Assembly (NCBI RefSeq): GCF_014650555.1
Contig: NZ_BMVE01000006.1
Coordinates: 372,001 to 436,000, forward strand
Source: Streptomyces goshikiensis
Lineage (GTDB): Bacteria; Actinomycetota; Actinomycetes; Streptomycetales; Streptomycetaceae
Length of the DNA: 64,000 nt
Reading direction: 5' to 3'
The notes under the pieces are model-generated. The model had not been told where the DNA came from. It saw nothing but the letters and a program-made list of their open reading frames with translations, and searched no databases. Below are positions 28,390 to 36,271 of this stretch, piece by piece. Position 1 is the first letter of the stretch. Every line of letters starts with the position of its first letter. Made by a program: the position numbers and the translations under genes.

Positions 28390-29703
28390 CTACGCCGCCG
28401 CGAGTCCCGCGGTGGCCGGCCGGCGGCGGATGACCATCGCCATCAGCGCCGCCATCGCGCACAGCGCGCCCGACGCGTACCAGACGACGTCGTACGAGCC
28501 GAACGCGTCCCGCGCCAGGCCGGCCAGCAACGCCACCACCGCCGCGCCGACCTGGTGCGAGGCCAGCACCCAGCCGAACACGATCGCGCTGTCCTCCCCG
28601 TACTGCTCGCGGCACAGCGCGATCGTCGGCGGGACGGTGGCGACCCAGTCCAGCCCGTAGAACACGATGAAGAACACCATCGGCGGGTGCACCGACGGGG
28701 CGAGCAGCAGCGGCAGGAACAGCAGCGAGATACCGCGCAGCGCGTAGTAGACGGCCAGCAGCCGCCGGGCCTCGAAGCGGTCCGTGAACCAGCCGGACGC
28801 CACGGTGCCGATGACGTCGAAGACGCCGATCACGGCCAGCAGCCCGGCCGCCGCGGTCACCGGCATGCCGTGGTCGTGCGCCGCCGGCACGAAGTGGGTC
28901 TTGACCAGCCCGTTCGTGGTGGCCCCGCAGATCGCGAAAGTGCCCGCCAGCAGCCAGAACGGGCCGGTGCGGACCGCCTTGAACAGCACCGTCAGCGTGC
29001 GCCGAGCCGCGCCCGCCGCCGGTGCGGGCTTCTGCGCGTACGTGCCTCCGTACGGGGCGAGTCCCACGTCGGCCGGGTGGTCGCGCAGCAGCAGCCACAC
29101 GAACGGGACGACGGCCAGCGCGGCCAGCGAGACCGTCACCGCCGCCGGGCGCCAGCCGTGGTGCTCCACCAGCCTGGACAGCAGCGGCAGGAAGATCAGC
29201 TGGCCGGAGGCGCCGGCGGCGGTCAGGATGCCGGTGACCAGGCCCCGCCGGGCGGTGAACCAGCGGTTGGTGATCGTCGCCGCGAAGGACAGCGCCATCG
29301 AGCCGCTGCCCAGGCCCACCAGCACGCCCCAGAACAGCACCAGTTGCCAGGACGCGGTCATCCAGACGGTGGCGACCGAGCCGCCGGATATGACCATCAG
29401 GGCGAGTGCCACCACCCGGCGGATGCCGTAGCGGTCCATCAGCGCGGCCGCGAACGGCGCGGTGAGCCCGTACAGCGCGAGGTTCACGGAGACGGCGAAG
29501 GCGATCGTGCCGCGCGACCAGTCGAATTCCTCGTGGAGCGGTTCGATGAGGAGTCCGGGCAGGGAGGCGAAGGCGGCCGCGCCGATGATCGTCACGAAGC
29601 CGACGGCGGCGACGAACCAGGCGCGGTGCACCCGGCCGGAACCGGCCGGGGGAGCGGGGGCGGGGGCGGTCGAGGGCGTCGTGGAGGGATCTGTCTGCGT
29701 CAC
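28390..29703 (-). CDS. MFS transporter (12-helix, monocarboxylate/OxlT-like)
   Basis: Protein of 437 residues with a Pro/Ala-rich N-terminal tail and twelve predicted membrane helices. The MFS motif near helix 2 reads AALMDRYGIRR, and ATITNRWFTARRGLVTGILTAAGASGQ resembles the OxlT/monocarboxylate porter group. GTG at 29703 has GGAGG about 8 nt upstream. It is divergent from the GlxA-type regulator at 29774 with only 70 bp between them, so that regulator probably controls it. The substrate is unknown. Confidence 0.9.
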   Translation of the reverse strand: MTQTDPSTTPSTAPAPAPPAGSGRVHRAWFVAAVGFVTIIGAAAFASLPGLLIEPLHEEFDWSRGTIAFAVSVNLALYGLTAPFAAALMDRYGIRRVVALALMVISGGSVATVWMTASWQLVLFWGVLVGLGSGSMALSFAATITNRWFTARRGLVTGILTAAGASGQLIFLPLLSRLVEHHGWRPAAVTVSLAALAVVPFVWLLLRDHPADVGLAPYGGTYAQKPAPAAGAARRTLTVLFKAVRTGPFWLLAGTFAICGATTNGLVKTHFVPAAHDHGMPVTAAAGLLAVIGVFDVIGTVASGWFTDRFEARRLLAVYYALRGISLLFLPLLLAPSVHPPMVFFIVFYGLDWVATVPPTIALCREQYGEDSAIVFGWVLASHQVGAAVVALLAGLARDAFGSYDVVWYASGALCAMAALMAMVIRRRPATAGLAAA

Positions 29704-29761
29704 GGGAACAGCCTCCGGCCTGCGCCTTCCCCGGGACAGTGGCCTGAATGCCATGCTTCGG

Positions 29762-29776
29762 TACGATCGGGCCATG
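29762..29776 (+). promoter_or_regulatory. Leaderless-type promoter of the GlxA-family regulator
   Basis: TACGAT at 29762-29767 lies 6 nt before the ATG at 29774. Confidence 0.6.
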
Positions 29777-30829
29777 GACTTGGAGCGCAGGGCACATCGC
29801 GTCGTCGTACTCGCCCTCGGCGGGCTGCTGCCCTTCGAGCTCGGCATCCCGCATCGGATCTTCGGCCGCGCCAAGGACTCCGCCGGGCGGCCGCTCTACA
29901 CGATCGTCACCTGCGGGCTCGCCCCCGGGCCGGTCGCCACGGAGGCCGATTTCGCGATCCAGGTCGAGCACGGTCCCGAGGCGCTGGCCACCGCGGACAC
30001 GGTGGTGGTGCCCGCCTCGTACGAGCTGGGGCCGGTGCACGAGGAGGGCAGGCTGACCGGTGAACTCGCGGCGGCGCTCGCGCACATCCGCCCGGGCACC
30101 CGGCTCGTTTCCATCTGCACGGGTGGTTACGTGCTCGCCGCCGCCGGGTATCTGGACGGCCGCCGGGCCACGACCCACTGGGCCTCCGCCGAGCACTTCC
30201 AGCGGCTGTTCCCGGCCGTGAGGGTCGATGCGGACGTGCTTTACACCGACGACGGGGACGTGCTGACCTCCGCGGGCGTCGCCGCCGGCATCGACCTCTG
30301 CCTGCACATCGTGCGCCGCGACCACGGCGCCGCCGTCGCCAACGACGTGGCCCGGCGGACCGTGGTGCCGCCCCACCGGCCGGGCGGGCAGGCCCAGTTC
30401 ATCGCGCGCCCGGTACCCGAGCCGGCGCAGGCCAGTACGGCGGCGGCCCGCGCGTGGGTGCTGGACCGGCTGCACGAGCCGCTGGTGCTGGCCGACCTGG
30501 CGCGGCAGGAGGCCATGTCGGTACGGACCTTCACGCGCCGGTTCCGCGAGGAGTGCGGGGCCAGCCCCGGCGAGTGGATCGTCGGGCAGCGGGTGGAGCG
30601 GGCCCGCTCGCTCCTGGAGGAGACCGGCCTGCCCATGGAACAGGTGGCGCGGCAGGCGGGGTTCGGGACGGCGCAGTCGCTGCGCAAGCACCTGCAGACG
30701 GCGCTGGGGGTGAGCCCGACGGAGTACCGGCGCACGTTCCGGGCGTCATCGGGCGCGAGGGGTGGCGCGGGGGCCGGTGCGGACGCCGAAGCGGAGGGCG
30801 GCGGGGAGCGGGATCCAGCCATCTCCTGA
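29774..30829 (+). CDS. GlxA-family AraC-type transcriptional regulator
   Basis: Protein of 351 residues. The N-terminal DJ-1/PfpI domain (about 8-190) contains VVVLALGGLLPFELGIP and SICTGGYVLAAAGYLDGRRATTHW. The C-terminal AraC helix-turn-helix (about 225-325) contains ARQEAMSVRTFTRRFREECGASPGEWI and LLEETGLPMEQVARQAGFGTAQSLRKHL. The last 25 residues are Gly/Ala/Glu-rich and disordered. It is divergent from the MFS gene, the usual arrangement for regulator and target. Confidence 0.92.
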   Translation: MDLERRAHRVVVLALGGLLPFELGIPHRIFGRAKDSAGRPLYTIVTCGLAPGPVATEADFAIQVEHGPEALATADTVVVPASYELGPVHEEGRLTGELAAALAHIRPGTRLVSICTGGYVLAAAGYLDGRRATTHWASAEHFQRLFPAVRVDADVLYTDDGDVLTSAGVAAGIDLCLHIVRRDHGAAVANDVARRTVVPPHRPGGQAQFIARPVPEPAQASTAAARAWVLDRLHEPLVLADLARQEAMSVRTFTRRFREECGASPGEWIVGQRVERARSLLEETGLPMEQVARQAGFGTAQSLRKHLQTALGVSPTEYRRTFRASSGARGGAGAGADAEAEGGGERDPAIS

Positions 30830-30840
30830 TGGGCCATCAG
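30826..30840. promoter_or_regulatory. CTGATG-GGC-CATCAG palindrome before the WxL-like gene
   Basis: Perfect 6-bp arms with a 3-nt centre that overlaps the stop of the regulator. A possible -35 (TTGACT at 30860-30865) follows 20 bp later, so it could be an operator or a weak terminator. Confidence 0.4.
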
Positions 30841-30927
30841 TTGATGCCGGGTCCGCGCATTGACTTCTCCCGCCGCCCGCTCGTGAATGGCCCCCTGTCG
30901 CGGCGGGACGGACCCAGGGGGCGGACA

Positions 30928-32277
30928 GTGCGGACAGCGCGGACGCGGGCGGGCAGCAGGAGACGGGCGTGGACCCGCGGCGCCCTCGGCATGGTGATCC
31001 TCGCGGCCACGACCGGGGGCGCGCTCGGTGCACCGGCCGCCGCCGAGGGGGAAACGCCCCCGGGGCAGGTGGAGTTCCCGACGCACTGCCTGCCGCCGCA
31101 GGAGGCCGGACTCCCGCCCGCCGACGGGACGACGACCGCCCGGATCACCGCCGACGACCCCGCGCCGCGCGTCGGGGACACCGTCACCGTGACGTACCAG
31201 GTGGCCGCCACCCCCGCCCTGAACCCGGCCGCGGGCGCGCTGCCCGCCGACACGCTGACCCCGGCCGGGCGGATCCTGCTCGGGGGCGCGCAGAGCGGCG
31301 AGGTCACCGTCGTGGGCGCCAAACGGAACGACCCCGTCGAGGCCGGTGCGGCGCTGCCCGGGGTCACCATGACGGGCACCTTCACCGTCACCGCGCCCGG
31401 GGAGATAACCCTGGCCCCGGGCGGATACACGCTGCACACCAGCCACCTACTGGACCTGGACACCGTGTGCGCGGCGACCGGAGCCCCGGTGTCACAGCGC
31501 CTCACCGCGAGCCCGCTGCCGACGGCCAACCTGCGGGGCGTCTCCCTCGGCGCGGCGTACGGGAAACCGGGCGCGCGGGTGCGGGTCACCGGCGCGGGCT
31601 TCGTCCCCGGGGCGGCGGTGACGGTCGCCGGCCGGGCGGGCGCCGCCGAGACCCCGGACCGCGTGGCGGCCCGCGCCGACGAACGGGGGGAGTTCCGGGC
31701 CGAGCTGCCGGTGACGGACAAGGCGACGACCGGGGTGGTGGCCTACGAGGGCGCGGCCTGGTCGGCGGGAACGGGCTCGGGACCGGCCGCGTACACGGTC
31801 GTCGAGGCGGCGCCGGCGCCGCCGCCGGGCACCCGGCAGGTGACCGCGGTGGTGGAGCCGGGGGCGCTGTCCATGACGCAGGCGGGCGAGTCGGTGGTGC
31901 TGGGCGCGGTCCCGTACGGGGACGGGGGCGCGGCCCCGGGCCGGATCGGGACGGTCACGGTCACGGACGCGCGGGGCGGCCCGGCGGGGTGGTCGCTGAC
32001 CGGCAAGGTCACCGACTTCACCGGCCCGGGCGGGGTGCGGATCCCGGGAGCGTCGCTGAGCTGGACGCCGCGGTGCACGGCGGCGCAGGGGAGCCCGAGC
32101 CGGTGCGCGGCGGGCAGCGCGGGCGTGGTGGGGCCCGAGGGGGCGGTGCTGGCGTCGGCGCCCGACGCCGAGCGGGCCGGCGGGACCTTCACGGTGGACG
32201 CGACCGTCACCCTCCGGGTGCCCCCGTACACCCCGCCGGGCGCCTACCGGGCGGTGCTGACCCTGACCCTCTCGTGA
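30928..32277 (+). CDS. Secreted protein with C-terminal WxL-like domain
   Basis: Protein of 449 residues (GTG start chosen; ATGs at 30829 and 30844 are possible). A signal peptide with an Arg-rich n-region and hydrophobic core (residues 1 to about 39) is followed by beta-rich extracellular domains. One of them (about 200-275, GARVRVTGAGFVPGAAVTVAG) is Ig/neocarzinostatin-like. The C-terminal 140 residues end in an arrangement with GWSLTGKVTDFTGPGGVRIPG (Trp355) and ASLSWTP (Trp379), very like Firmicutes WxL cell-wall-binding domains, plus a Cys pair. GTGA overlap couples it to the DUF916 gene. The role is probably surface attachment; the ligand is unknown. Confidence 0.75.
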   Translation: MRTARTRAGSRRRAWTRGALGMVILAATTGGALGAPAAAEGETPPGQVEFPTHCLPPQEAGLPPADGTTTARITADDPAPRVGDTVTVTYQVAATPALNPAAGALPADTLTPAGRILLGGAQSGEVTVVGAKRNDPVEAGAALPGVTMTGTFTVTAPGEITLAPGGYTLHTSHLLDLDTVCAATGAPVSQRLTASPLPTANLRGVSLGAAYGKPGARVRVTGAGFVPGAAVTVAGRAGAAETPDRVAARADERGEFRAELPVTDKATTGVVAYEGAAWSAGTGSGPAAYTVVEAAPAPPPGTRQVTAVVEPGALSMTQAGESVVLGAVPYGDGGAAPGRIGTVTVTDARGGPAGWSLTGKVTDFTGPGGVRIPGASLSWTPRCTAAQGSPSRCAAGSAGVVGPEGAVLASAPDAERAGGTFTVDATVTLRVPPYTPPGAYRAVLTLTLS

Positions 32278-34208
32278 CCCGGCCCCGCGCGGACCTGCCG
32301 CCGCGCGGCCGGCGCGCCCCGGCCCGCCCGGCGCTCGCGCGCGTCCGGGCGCTGCTGCGCGGGGCGGTGCTCGCCCTGGTCGTGCTCGGGGTGCTGCCGG
32401 CCGGCGGTACGGCCCGCGGGGACGACAACGGGGAGTGGGCCGTGCGGCCCGCCGCCAACGCCGTGACCCGGCGGCCGTACTTCTACCTCGCCGCCGCCCC
32501 CGGCGCGACCGTCGCGGACACGGTCACCGTCACCAACCGGACCGACCGCCCCCGCAGTTTCCGGCTCTACGCCGCCGACGCGTACAACACCCCCCGCGAC
32601 GGCGGCTTCGCGCTCCGCGGCCCCGACGAGCCGCGCCGCGCCACCGCCGCCTGGGCGGAGCTCGCCCGGGAGCGGGTCACCGTGGCGGCCGGGGCGTCGG
32701 CGGAGGTCGCCTTCACGGTCACCGTCCCCGACCGGGCCGAGCCGGGGGACCACCCCGGCGCCATCGTGGCCGTGGAGGACGCCCCGGGCGGGACGGGCCC
32801 CGGCATCGGAGTCCGGCGGGCCGTCGCCGCCCGCCTCTACCTCCGGGTCACCGGGCCCACCGCCCCCGCCCTCGCCGTCCGGGACCTCGCGGTCACCCCG
32901 CGGCGCGGCGCCGCCGGCGCGGAGGTCTCGTACACGCTCCACAACCTCGGCAACGTGACCCTGCGGCCACGCGCCACCCTCACCGCATCCGGCGCCTTCG
33001 GCCGCCGGCTGCTCCACCGGGAGCTCACCGGGCTGCCCGCGGAGCTGCTGCCCGGTCAGCGGGTCCGGCTCTCCGCGCCCTGGGCCGACCCGCCCGCCGC
33101 CGAGTGGGCCGAGGTGACGGTGCAGGTCAGCGCCCCCGGAGCGGCCGCCAAGGCTTCCGTCGGGCATGCCGCGCGGCCGGGTCTGGCGACGGCGCTCGCG
33201 GCTCCTGCGGCCCTCCTGGCCGTGGCCTGGTCGGCGCTGGTAGCCGCATCGGGGAGAATGGCCCGTATGAGCGATCGTTCCCCCGAGCCCACCGCCCCGC
33301 ACCGCGCGGGCTTCGCATGCTTCGTCGGCCGCCCCAACGCGGGGAAGTCGACCCTGACCAACGCACTCGTGGGTACCAAGGTCGCGATCACCTCCAACCG
33401 GCCCCAGACCACCCGCCACACCGTCCGCGGCATCGTGCACCGCCCCGACGCCCAGCTCGTGCTGGTCGACACACCGGGTCTGCACAAGCCGCGCACGCTG
33501 CTCGGCGAGCGCCTGAACGACGTCGTCCGGACCACCTGGGCCGAGGTCGACGTCATCGGCTTCTGCCTGCCGGCCGACCAGAAGCTCGGCCCCGGTGACA
33601 AGTTCATCGCCAAGGAGCTCGCGGGGATCAAGAAGACCCCCAAGATCGCCATCATCACGAAGACGGACCTGGTCGAGTCCAAGCAGCTGGCCGAGCAGCT
33701 CCTCGCCGTCCACCAGCTCGCCGCCGAGCTGGGCTTCGAGTGGGCCGAGATCGTCCCCGTCTCGGCGGTCGGCGACAGCCAGGTCCAGCTGCTGGCCGAC
33801 CTGATCGCGCCGCTGCTGCCGCTGAGCCCGCCGCTGTACCCGGAGGGCGACCTCACCGACGAGCCCGAGATGGTGATGGTCGCCGAGCTGATCCGCGAGG
33901 CCGCGCTGGAGGGCGTGCGCGACGAGCTCCCGCACTCCATCGCCGTCGTGGTCGAGGAGATGATCCCCCGGGAGAACCGCCCGGCGGACCGCCCGCTGCT
34001 GGACATCCACGCGAACCTCTACATCGAGCGGCCCAGCCAGAAGGGCATCATCATCGGCCCGAAGGGCGCCCGTCTGAAGGAGGTCGGGATGAAGTCGCGC
34101 ACGCACATCGAGGCGCTGCTCGGCACCCCGGTCTTCCTCGACCTGCACGTGAAGGTCGCCAAGGACTGGCAGCGCGACCCCAAGCAGCTGCGCAAGCTGG
34201 GCTTCTGA
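32274..34208 (+). CDS. DUF916 (WxLIP-type) membrane-anchored protein, reading frame continuous with era
   Basis: Starts at a GTG overlapping the WxL-like stop. Residues 1 to about 48 form a signal peptide (LLRGAVLALVVLGVLPAGGTA). The DUF916 domain begins EWAVRPAANAVTRRPYFYLAAAPGATVADTVTVTN and is followed by a second beta domain (about 200-295), then one hydrophobic helix (about 304-325, ATALAAPAALLAVAWSALVAA). There is no stop after the helix: the frame passes through GRMAR into the era ATG (residue 332) and ends at 34208, giving 644 residues. The topology would place Era in the cytoplasm. A TAG one frame over at 33241-33243 shows an indel is an alternative; the DUF916 portion alone covers 32274 to about 33266. 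Confidence 0.65.
   Translation: MTRPRADLPPRGRRAPARPALARVRALLRGAVLALVVLGVLPAGGTARGDDNGEWAVRPAANAVTRRPYFYLAAAPGATVADTVTVTNRTDRPRSFRLYAADAYNTPRDGGFALRGPDEPRRATAAWAELARERVTVAAGASAEVAFTVTVPDRAEPGDHPGAIVAVEDAPGGTGPGIGVRRAVAARLYLRVTGPTAPALAVRDLAVTPRRGAAGAEVSYTLHNLGNVTLRPRATLTASGAFGRRLLHRELTGLPAELLPGQRVRLSAPWADPPAAEWAEVTVQVSAPGAAAKASVGHAARPGLATALAAPAALLAVAWSALVAASGRMARMSDRSPEPTAPHRAGFACFVGRPNAGKSTLTNALVGTKVAITSNRPQTTRHTVRGIVHRPDAQLVLVDTPGLHKPRTLLGERLNDVVRTTWAEVDVIGFCLPADQKLGPGDKFIAKELAGIKKTPKIAIITKTDLVESKQLAEQLLAVHQLAAELGFEWAEIVPVSAVGDSQVQLLADLIAPLLPLSPPLYPEGDLTDEPEMVMVAELIREAALEGVRDELPHSIAVVVEEMIPRENRPADRPLLDIHANLYIERPSQKGIIIGPKGARLKEVGMKSRTHIEALLGTPVFLDLHVKVAKDWQRDPKQLRKLGF
33254..33269 (+). promoter_or_regulatory. 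Leaderless-type promoter of era
   Basis: GAGAAT at 33254-33259 lies 7 nt before the ATG at 33267. It lets era be made alone even though the upstream frame is open. Confidence 0.55.
33267..34208 (+). CDS. era: GTPase Era
   Basis: Ribosome-assembly GTPase of 313 residues acting on the 16S rRNA 3' end. The G1 motif GRPNAGKS is at residues 21-28. DTPGLHKPR is G3, TKTD is G4, and PVSAV is G5. The C-terminal KH domain contains IYIERPSQKGIIIGPKGARLKEVG. The stop is followed by a 12-bp hairpin at 34216-34243. The gene lies in the same frame as the upstream DUF916 gene with no stop between them (see that entry). Confidence 0.96.
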   Translation: MSDRSPEPTAPHRAGFACFVGRPNAGKSTLTNALVGTKVAITSNRPQTTRHTVRGIVHRPDAQLVLVDTPGLHKPRTLLGERLNDVVRTTWAEVDVIGFCLPADQKLGPGDKFIAKELAGIKKTPKIAIITKTDLVESKQLAEQLLAVHQLAAELGFEWAEIVPVSAVGDSQVQLLADLIAPLLPLSPPLYPEGDLTDEPEMVMVAELIREAALEGVRDELPHSIAVVVEEMIPRENRPADRPLLDIHANLYIERPSQKGIIIGPKGARLKEVGMKSRTHIEALLGTPVFLDLHVKVAKDWQRDPKQLRKLGF

Positions 34209-34215
34209 CGCGGGC

Positions 34216-34243
34216 GGCCGGTCCCCCCGGCGGGGGACCGGCC
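34216..34243. terminator. Bidirectional terminator after era
   Basis: Perfect 12-bp arms (GGCCGGTCCCCC and complement) with a CGGC loop, 7 bp after era and 10 bp from the convergent methyltransferase stop. Confidence 0.85.
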
Positions 34244-34253
34244 GGCGCACCCG

Positions 34254-34973
34254 CTACGCGGGACGGCGCAGCCGCACCACGTTGTCCGTACGGGTCCCGG
34301 GCGTGCCGTCGGGCTGGTTCTGGACCCGCTCGGTCTCCTCGGCCCGCAGCACCTCCCAGCCCGCCGTGACCGGCTCCAGCTGCGCCAGGACGTCCTGCGG
34401 CGTGGGGAAGTACGCCTCCTCGCGCTCCTCCTGCCAGGGTGCCCAGCCCGCGTGGCCGACGACCAGCAGCGTGCCGCCCGGCGCCACGGCCGAGGCGGCG
34501 GCGCGCAGGACGCGGTCGCGGGGGAAGTCCCCGTAGTTGTGCAGGAAGCACGCCGAGACCAGGTCGAACTCCCCCTCCGGGAAGGACTCGGTCAGGTCGT
34601 GCCGCTCCAGGGTGACGCGGTCCGCGACCCCGGCGTCCGCGGCGTGCTCGGCGCTCCGGCCGAGGGCCACCCCGGAGATGTCGGTCCCGGTCACCGTCCA
34701 CCCGAGGCGGGCCAGCCACACCGCGTCGCCGCCCTCCCCGCAGCCGATGTCCAGGGCCCGGCCCGGGGCCAGGCCGGACACCTCGTGCACCAGCATGGCG
34801 TTGGCCTCGCCGCTCCAGATCCGGCCGGTCTCCTGGTAGCGGGCGTCCCAGAACTCCTCGCCCGCCCCGCCCTGCGGGTGGGTGGCGTGCTCGGGCCCGT
34901 GGCCGTGGCCGTGGTCGTGGCCATGGCCATGGCTGTGCGGGTGCCGGTGGTCGTGCGTGCGCTGCTCGGACAT
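34254..34973 (-). CDS. SAM-dependent methyltransferase with histidine-rich N-terminus
   Basis: Protein of 239 residues. The first 32 residues contain twelve His, mostly alternating with Gly, Asp or Arg (positions 7 to 25, then 29 and 32), an obvious metal-binding tail. The rest is a class I methyltransferase with FWDARYQETGRIWSGEANAML, motif I ALDIGCGEGGDAVWLARLGW and GTDIS, resembling thiopurine/TehB-type enzymes. AGGAGG precedes the ATG by about 7 nt. The tail may bind Ni, Co or Zn, or act as a chaperone; the methyl acceptor is unknown. Confidence 0.88.
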   Translation of the reverse strand: MSEQRTHDHRHPHSHGHGHDHGHGHGPEHATHPQGGAGEEFWDARYQETGRIWSGEANAMLVHEVSGLAPGRALDIGCGEGGDAVWLARLGWTVTGTDISGVALGRSAEHAADAGVADRVTLERHDLTESFPEGEFDLVSACFLHNYGDFPRDRVLRAAASAVAPGGTLLVVGHAGWAPWQEEREEAYFPTPQDVLAQLEPVTAGWEVLRAEETERVQNQPDGTPGTRTDNVVRLRRPA

Positions 34974-35075
34974 CGAGGCCCCTCCTGTAGGCGCACCGGT
35001 CGCGGTGCTGTGCCGCCGATGCTCCGCCCGCCGTCCCGCGCGGTCAAAAGTTGTTGCCGGTTCGGCAAACGCCGG

Positions 35076-35885
35076 TCAGGGGCGCTCCGGCGGCTCCGCG
35101 ATCAGGGCCGTCGCCACCCGCCGGAACCCGGCGCGGGAGTAGACGCGGGCCACGTCCTCGTCGCCCGCCGTCAGGAACACCGTGGCCGCCCCGCGCGCCA
35201 GGGCGTCCGCGACCAGCGCCGCCGTCACGCCGAGGGCCAGCCCCTGGCGGCGGGCCGAGGGAAGGGTGCCGACGGCGACGACCTCGGCGACCTCGCCGAC
35301 CGGGTTGTACAGGCCGGAGCAGAGCACCACCCCGTCCCGCGCGGCCGCCGCCATCGCCGTCGTGCCCGCCGTGAGCTTCGCCGCCAGCGAGGCCCGGCGG
35401 ACCTCCACCGCCGGGTCAGCCGCCGCCACGGCCAGCTCCGCCGGACCGGCCTCGCCCCGGGCCGTCCCCGGATCCGCGAAGGCGAGGGCGGGCACCGCCA
35501 CCGCCGCCGCGAGCAGCGGGTCGTCGGCGCCGAGCAGGCGTACGTCAGGATGCGGCGCGAGGGGTTCCGCGGCCGGATCCAGCACCATCAGCGGGTGCTC
35601 GTGGACATGCAGCCCGGCGGCTTCCACGGCCGCCCGCAGCGCGGGGCTGGTTTCGGCCACCCATTCGAAGGCCTCCGGGACCCCCAGCTCCCGCTGGCGG
35701 GCCAGGACCCGTTCCACATCGGCCACCGAGGCGTCCGCCCCGCCGAGCGAGGGGCGCGCGTAGTACGGCCAGCCGGCGCCCTCCTGGACGAACAGGGTCA
35801 GCGGCCCGAAGTCCTCGCCCCGTGCCCCGCCCACGCGCGGTACGGCGTCGTAGTAACGCTCCAGCGATTCCAAGATCTTTGTCAT
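35076..35885 (-). CDS. GNAT family N-acetyltransferase
   Basis: Protein of 269 residues. The N-terminal half (FGPLTLFVQEGAGWPYYARP, FEWVAETSPALRAAVEAAGL) resembles an inactive GNAT half. The C-terminal half has the acetyl-CoA loop VAVGTLPSARRQGLALGVTAALVADALARGA and VYSRAGFRRV, so it is a tandem-type GNAT. TTGGAT 6 nt before the ATG at 35885 suggests a leaderless transcript. The substrate is unknown. Confidence 0.85.
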   Translation of the reverse strand: MTKILESLERYYDAVPRVGGARGEDFGPLTLFVQEGAGWPYYARPSLGGADASVADVERVLARQRELGVPEAFEWVAETSPALRAAVEAAGLHVHEHPLMVLDPAAEPLAPHPDVRLLGADDPLLAAAVAVPALAFADPGTARGEAGPAELAVAAADPAVEVRRASLAAKLTAGTTAMAAAARDGVVLCSGLYNPVGEVAEVVAVGTLPSARRQGLALGVTAALVADALARGAATVFLTAGDEDVARVYSRAGFRRVATALIAEPPERP

Positions 35886-35897
35886 CGGGCCATCCAA
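35883..35897 (-). promoter_or_regulatory. Candidate leaderless promoter of the GNAT gene
   Basis: TTGGAT (minus strand, 35897-35892) lies 6 nt before the ATG at 35885. Confidence 0.4.
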
Positions 35898-35980
35898 GCA
35901 AAGCGACCCGCAGCGGGCACCTGGTTTGCCGTCGGCGGGCGGCCTCGCCGGCCGGCCCGCCCACGCCGCGGGGGACCTTC

Positions 35981-36250
35981 TCAGGCGCCCTCCTTCAGGA
36001 CCCGCGAGATCAGCGAGCGCTGCGCGTCCGACAGGTGCGGGTCCGCGCAGGACACCGTCCGCCCGTCCACCGTGATCCGGTACGAGAACCCGTCCCGCAC
36101 CCGGTTCGCCTCGTCCCCGGGCGGACCGGGCCGCAGCGCCAGCTGCGCCAGCGCCCGCCACTCGTCCTCATCGGGCCGGCCCGAGGTGTCCACCTCGACC
36201 CGGCGCTCGATGCCCGTGAAACCTCCGGTACGTACCACCAGAATCCGCAT
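35981..36250 (-). CDS. Emfourin-type inhibitor of the adjacent M4 protease
   Basis: Protein of 89 residues, no signal peptide. It opens MRILVVRTGGFTGIERRVEVD and continues with DEWRALAQLALRP, FSYRITVDGRTVSCADPHLSDAQRSLI. Its size, the GGF(A/T)G-like opening and its place 21 bp after a protealysin-like protease match emfourin, a proteinaceous M4 inhibitor encoded with protealysin. Both proteins are predicted to be cytoplasmic, so the inhibitor probably guards against internal proteolysis. Confidence 0.8.
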   Translation of the reverse strand: MRILVVRTGGFTGIERRVEVDTSGRPDEDEWRALAQLALRPGPPGDEANRVRDGFSYRITVDGRTVSCADPHLSDAQRSLISRVLKEGA

Positions 36251-36271
36251 GGGGGCTTGTCTACCCCACCC

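Noticed and set aside
27663..33266. Genomic island or prophage before era
   Set aside because: The inserted genes have the same GC and codon use as their neighbours, and no integrase, att repeat or tRNA lies nearby.
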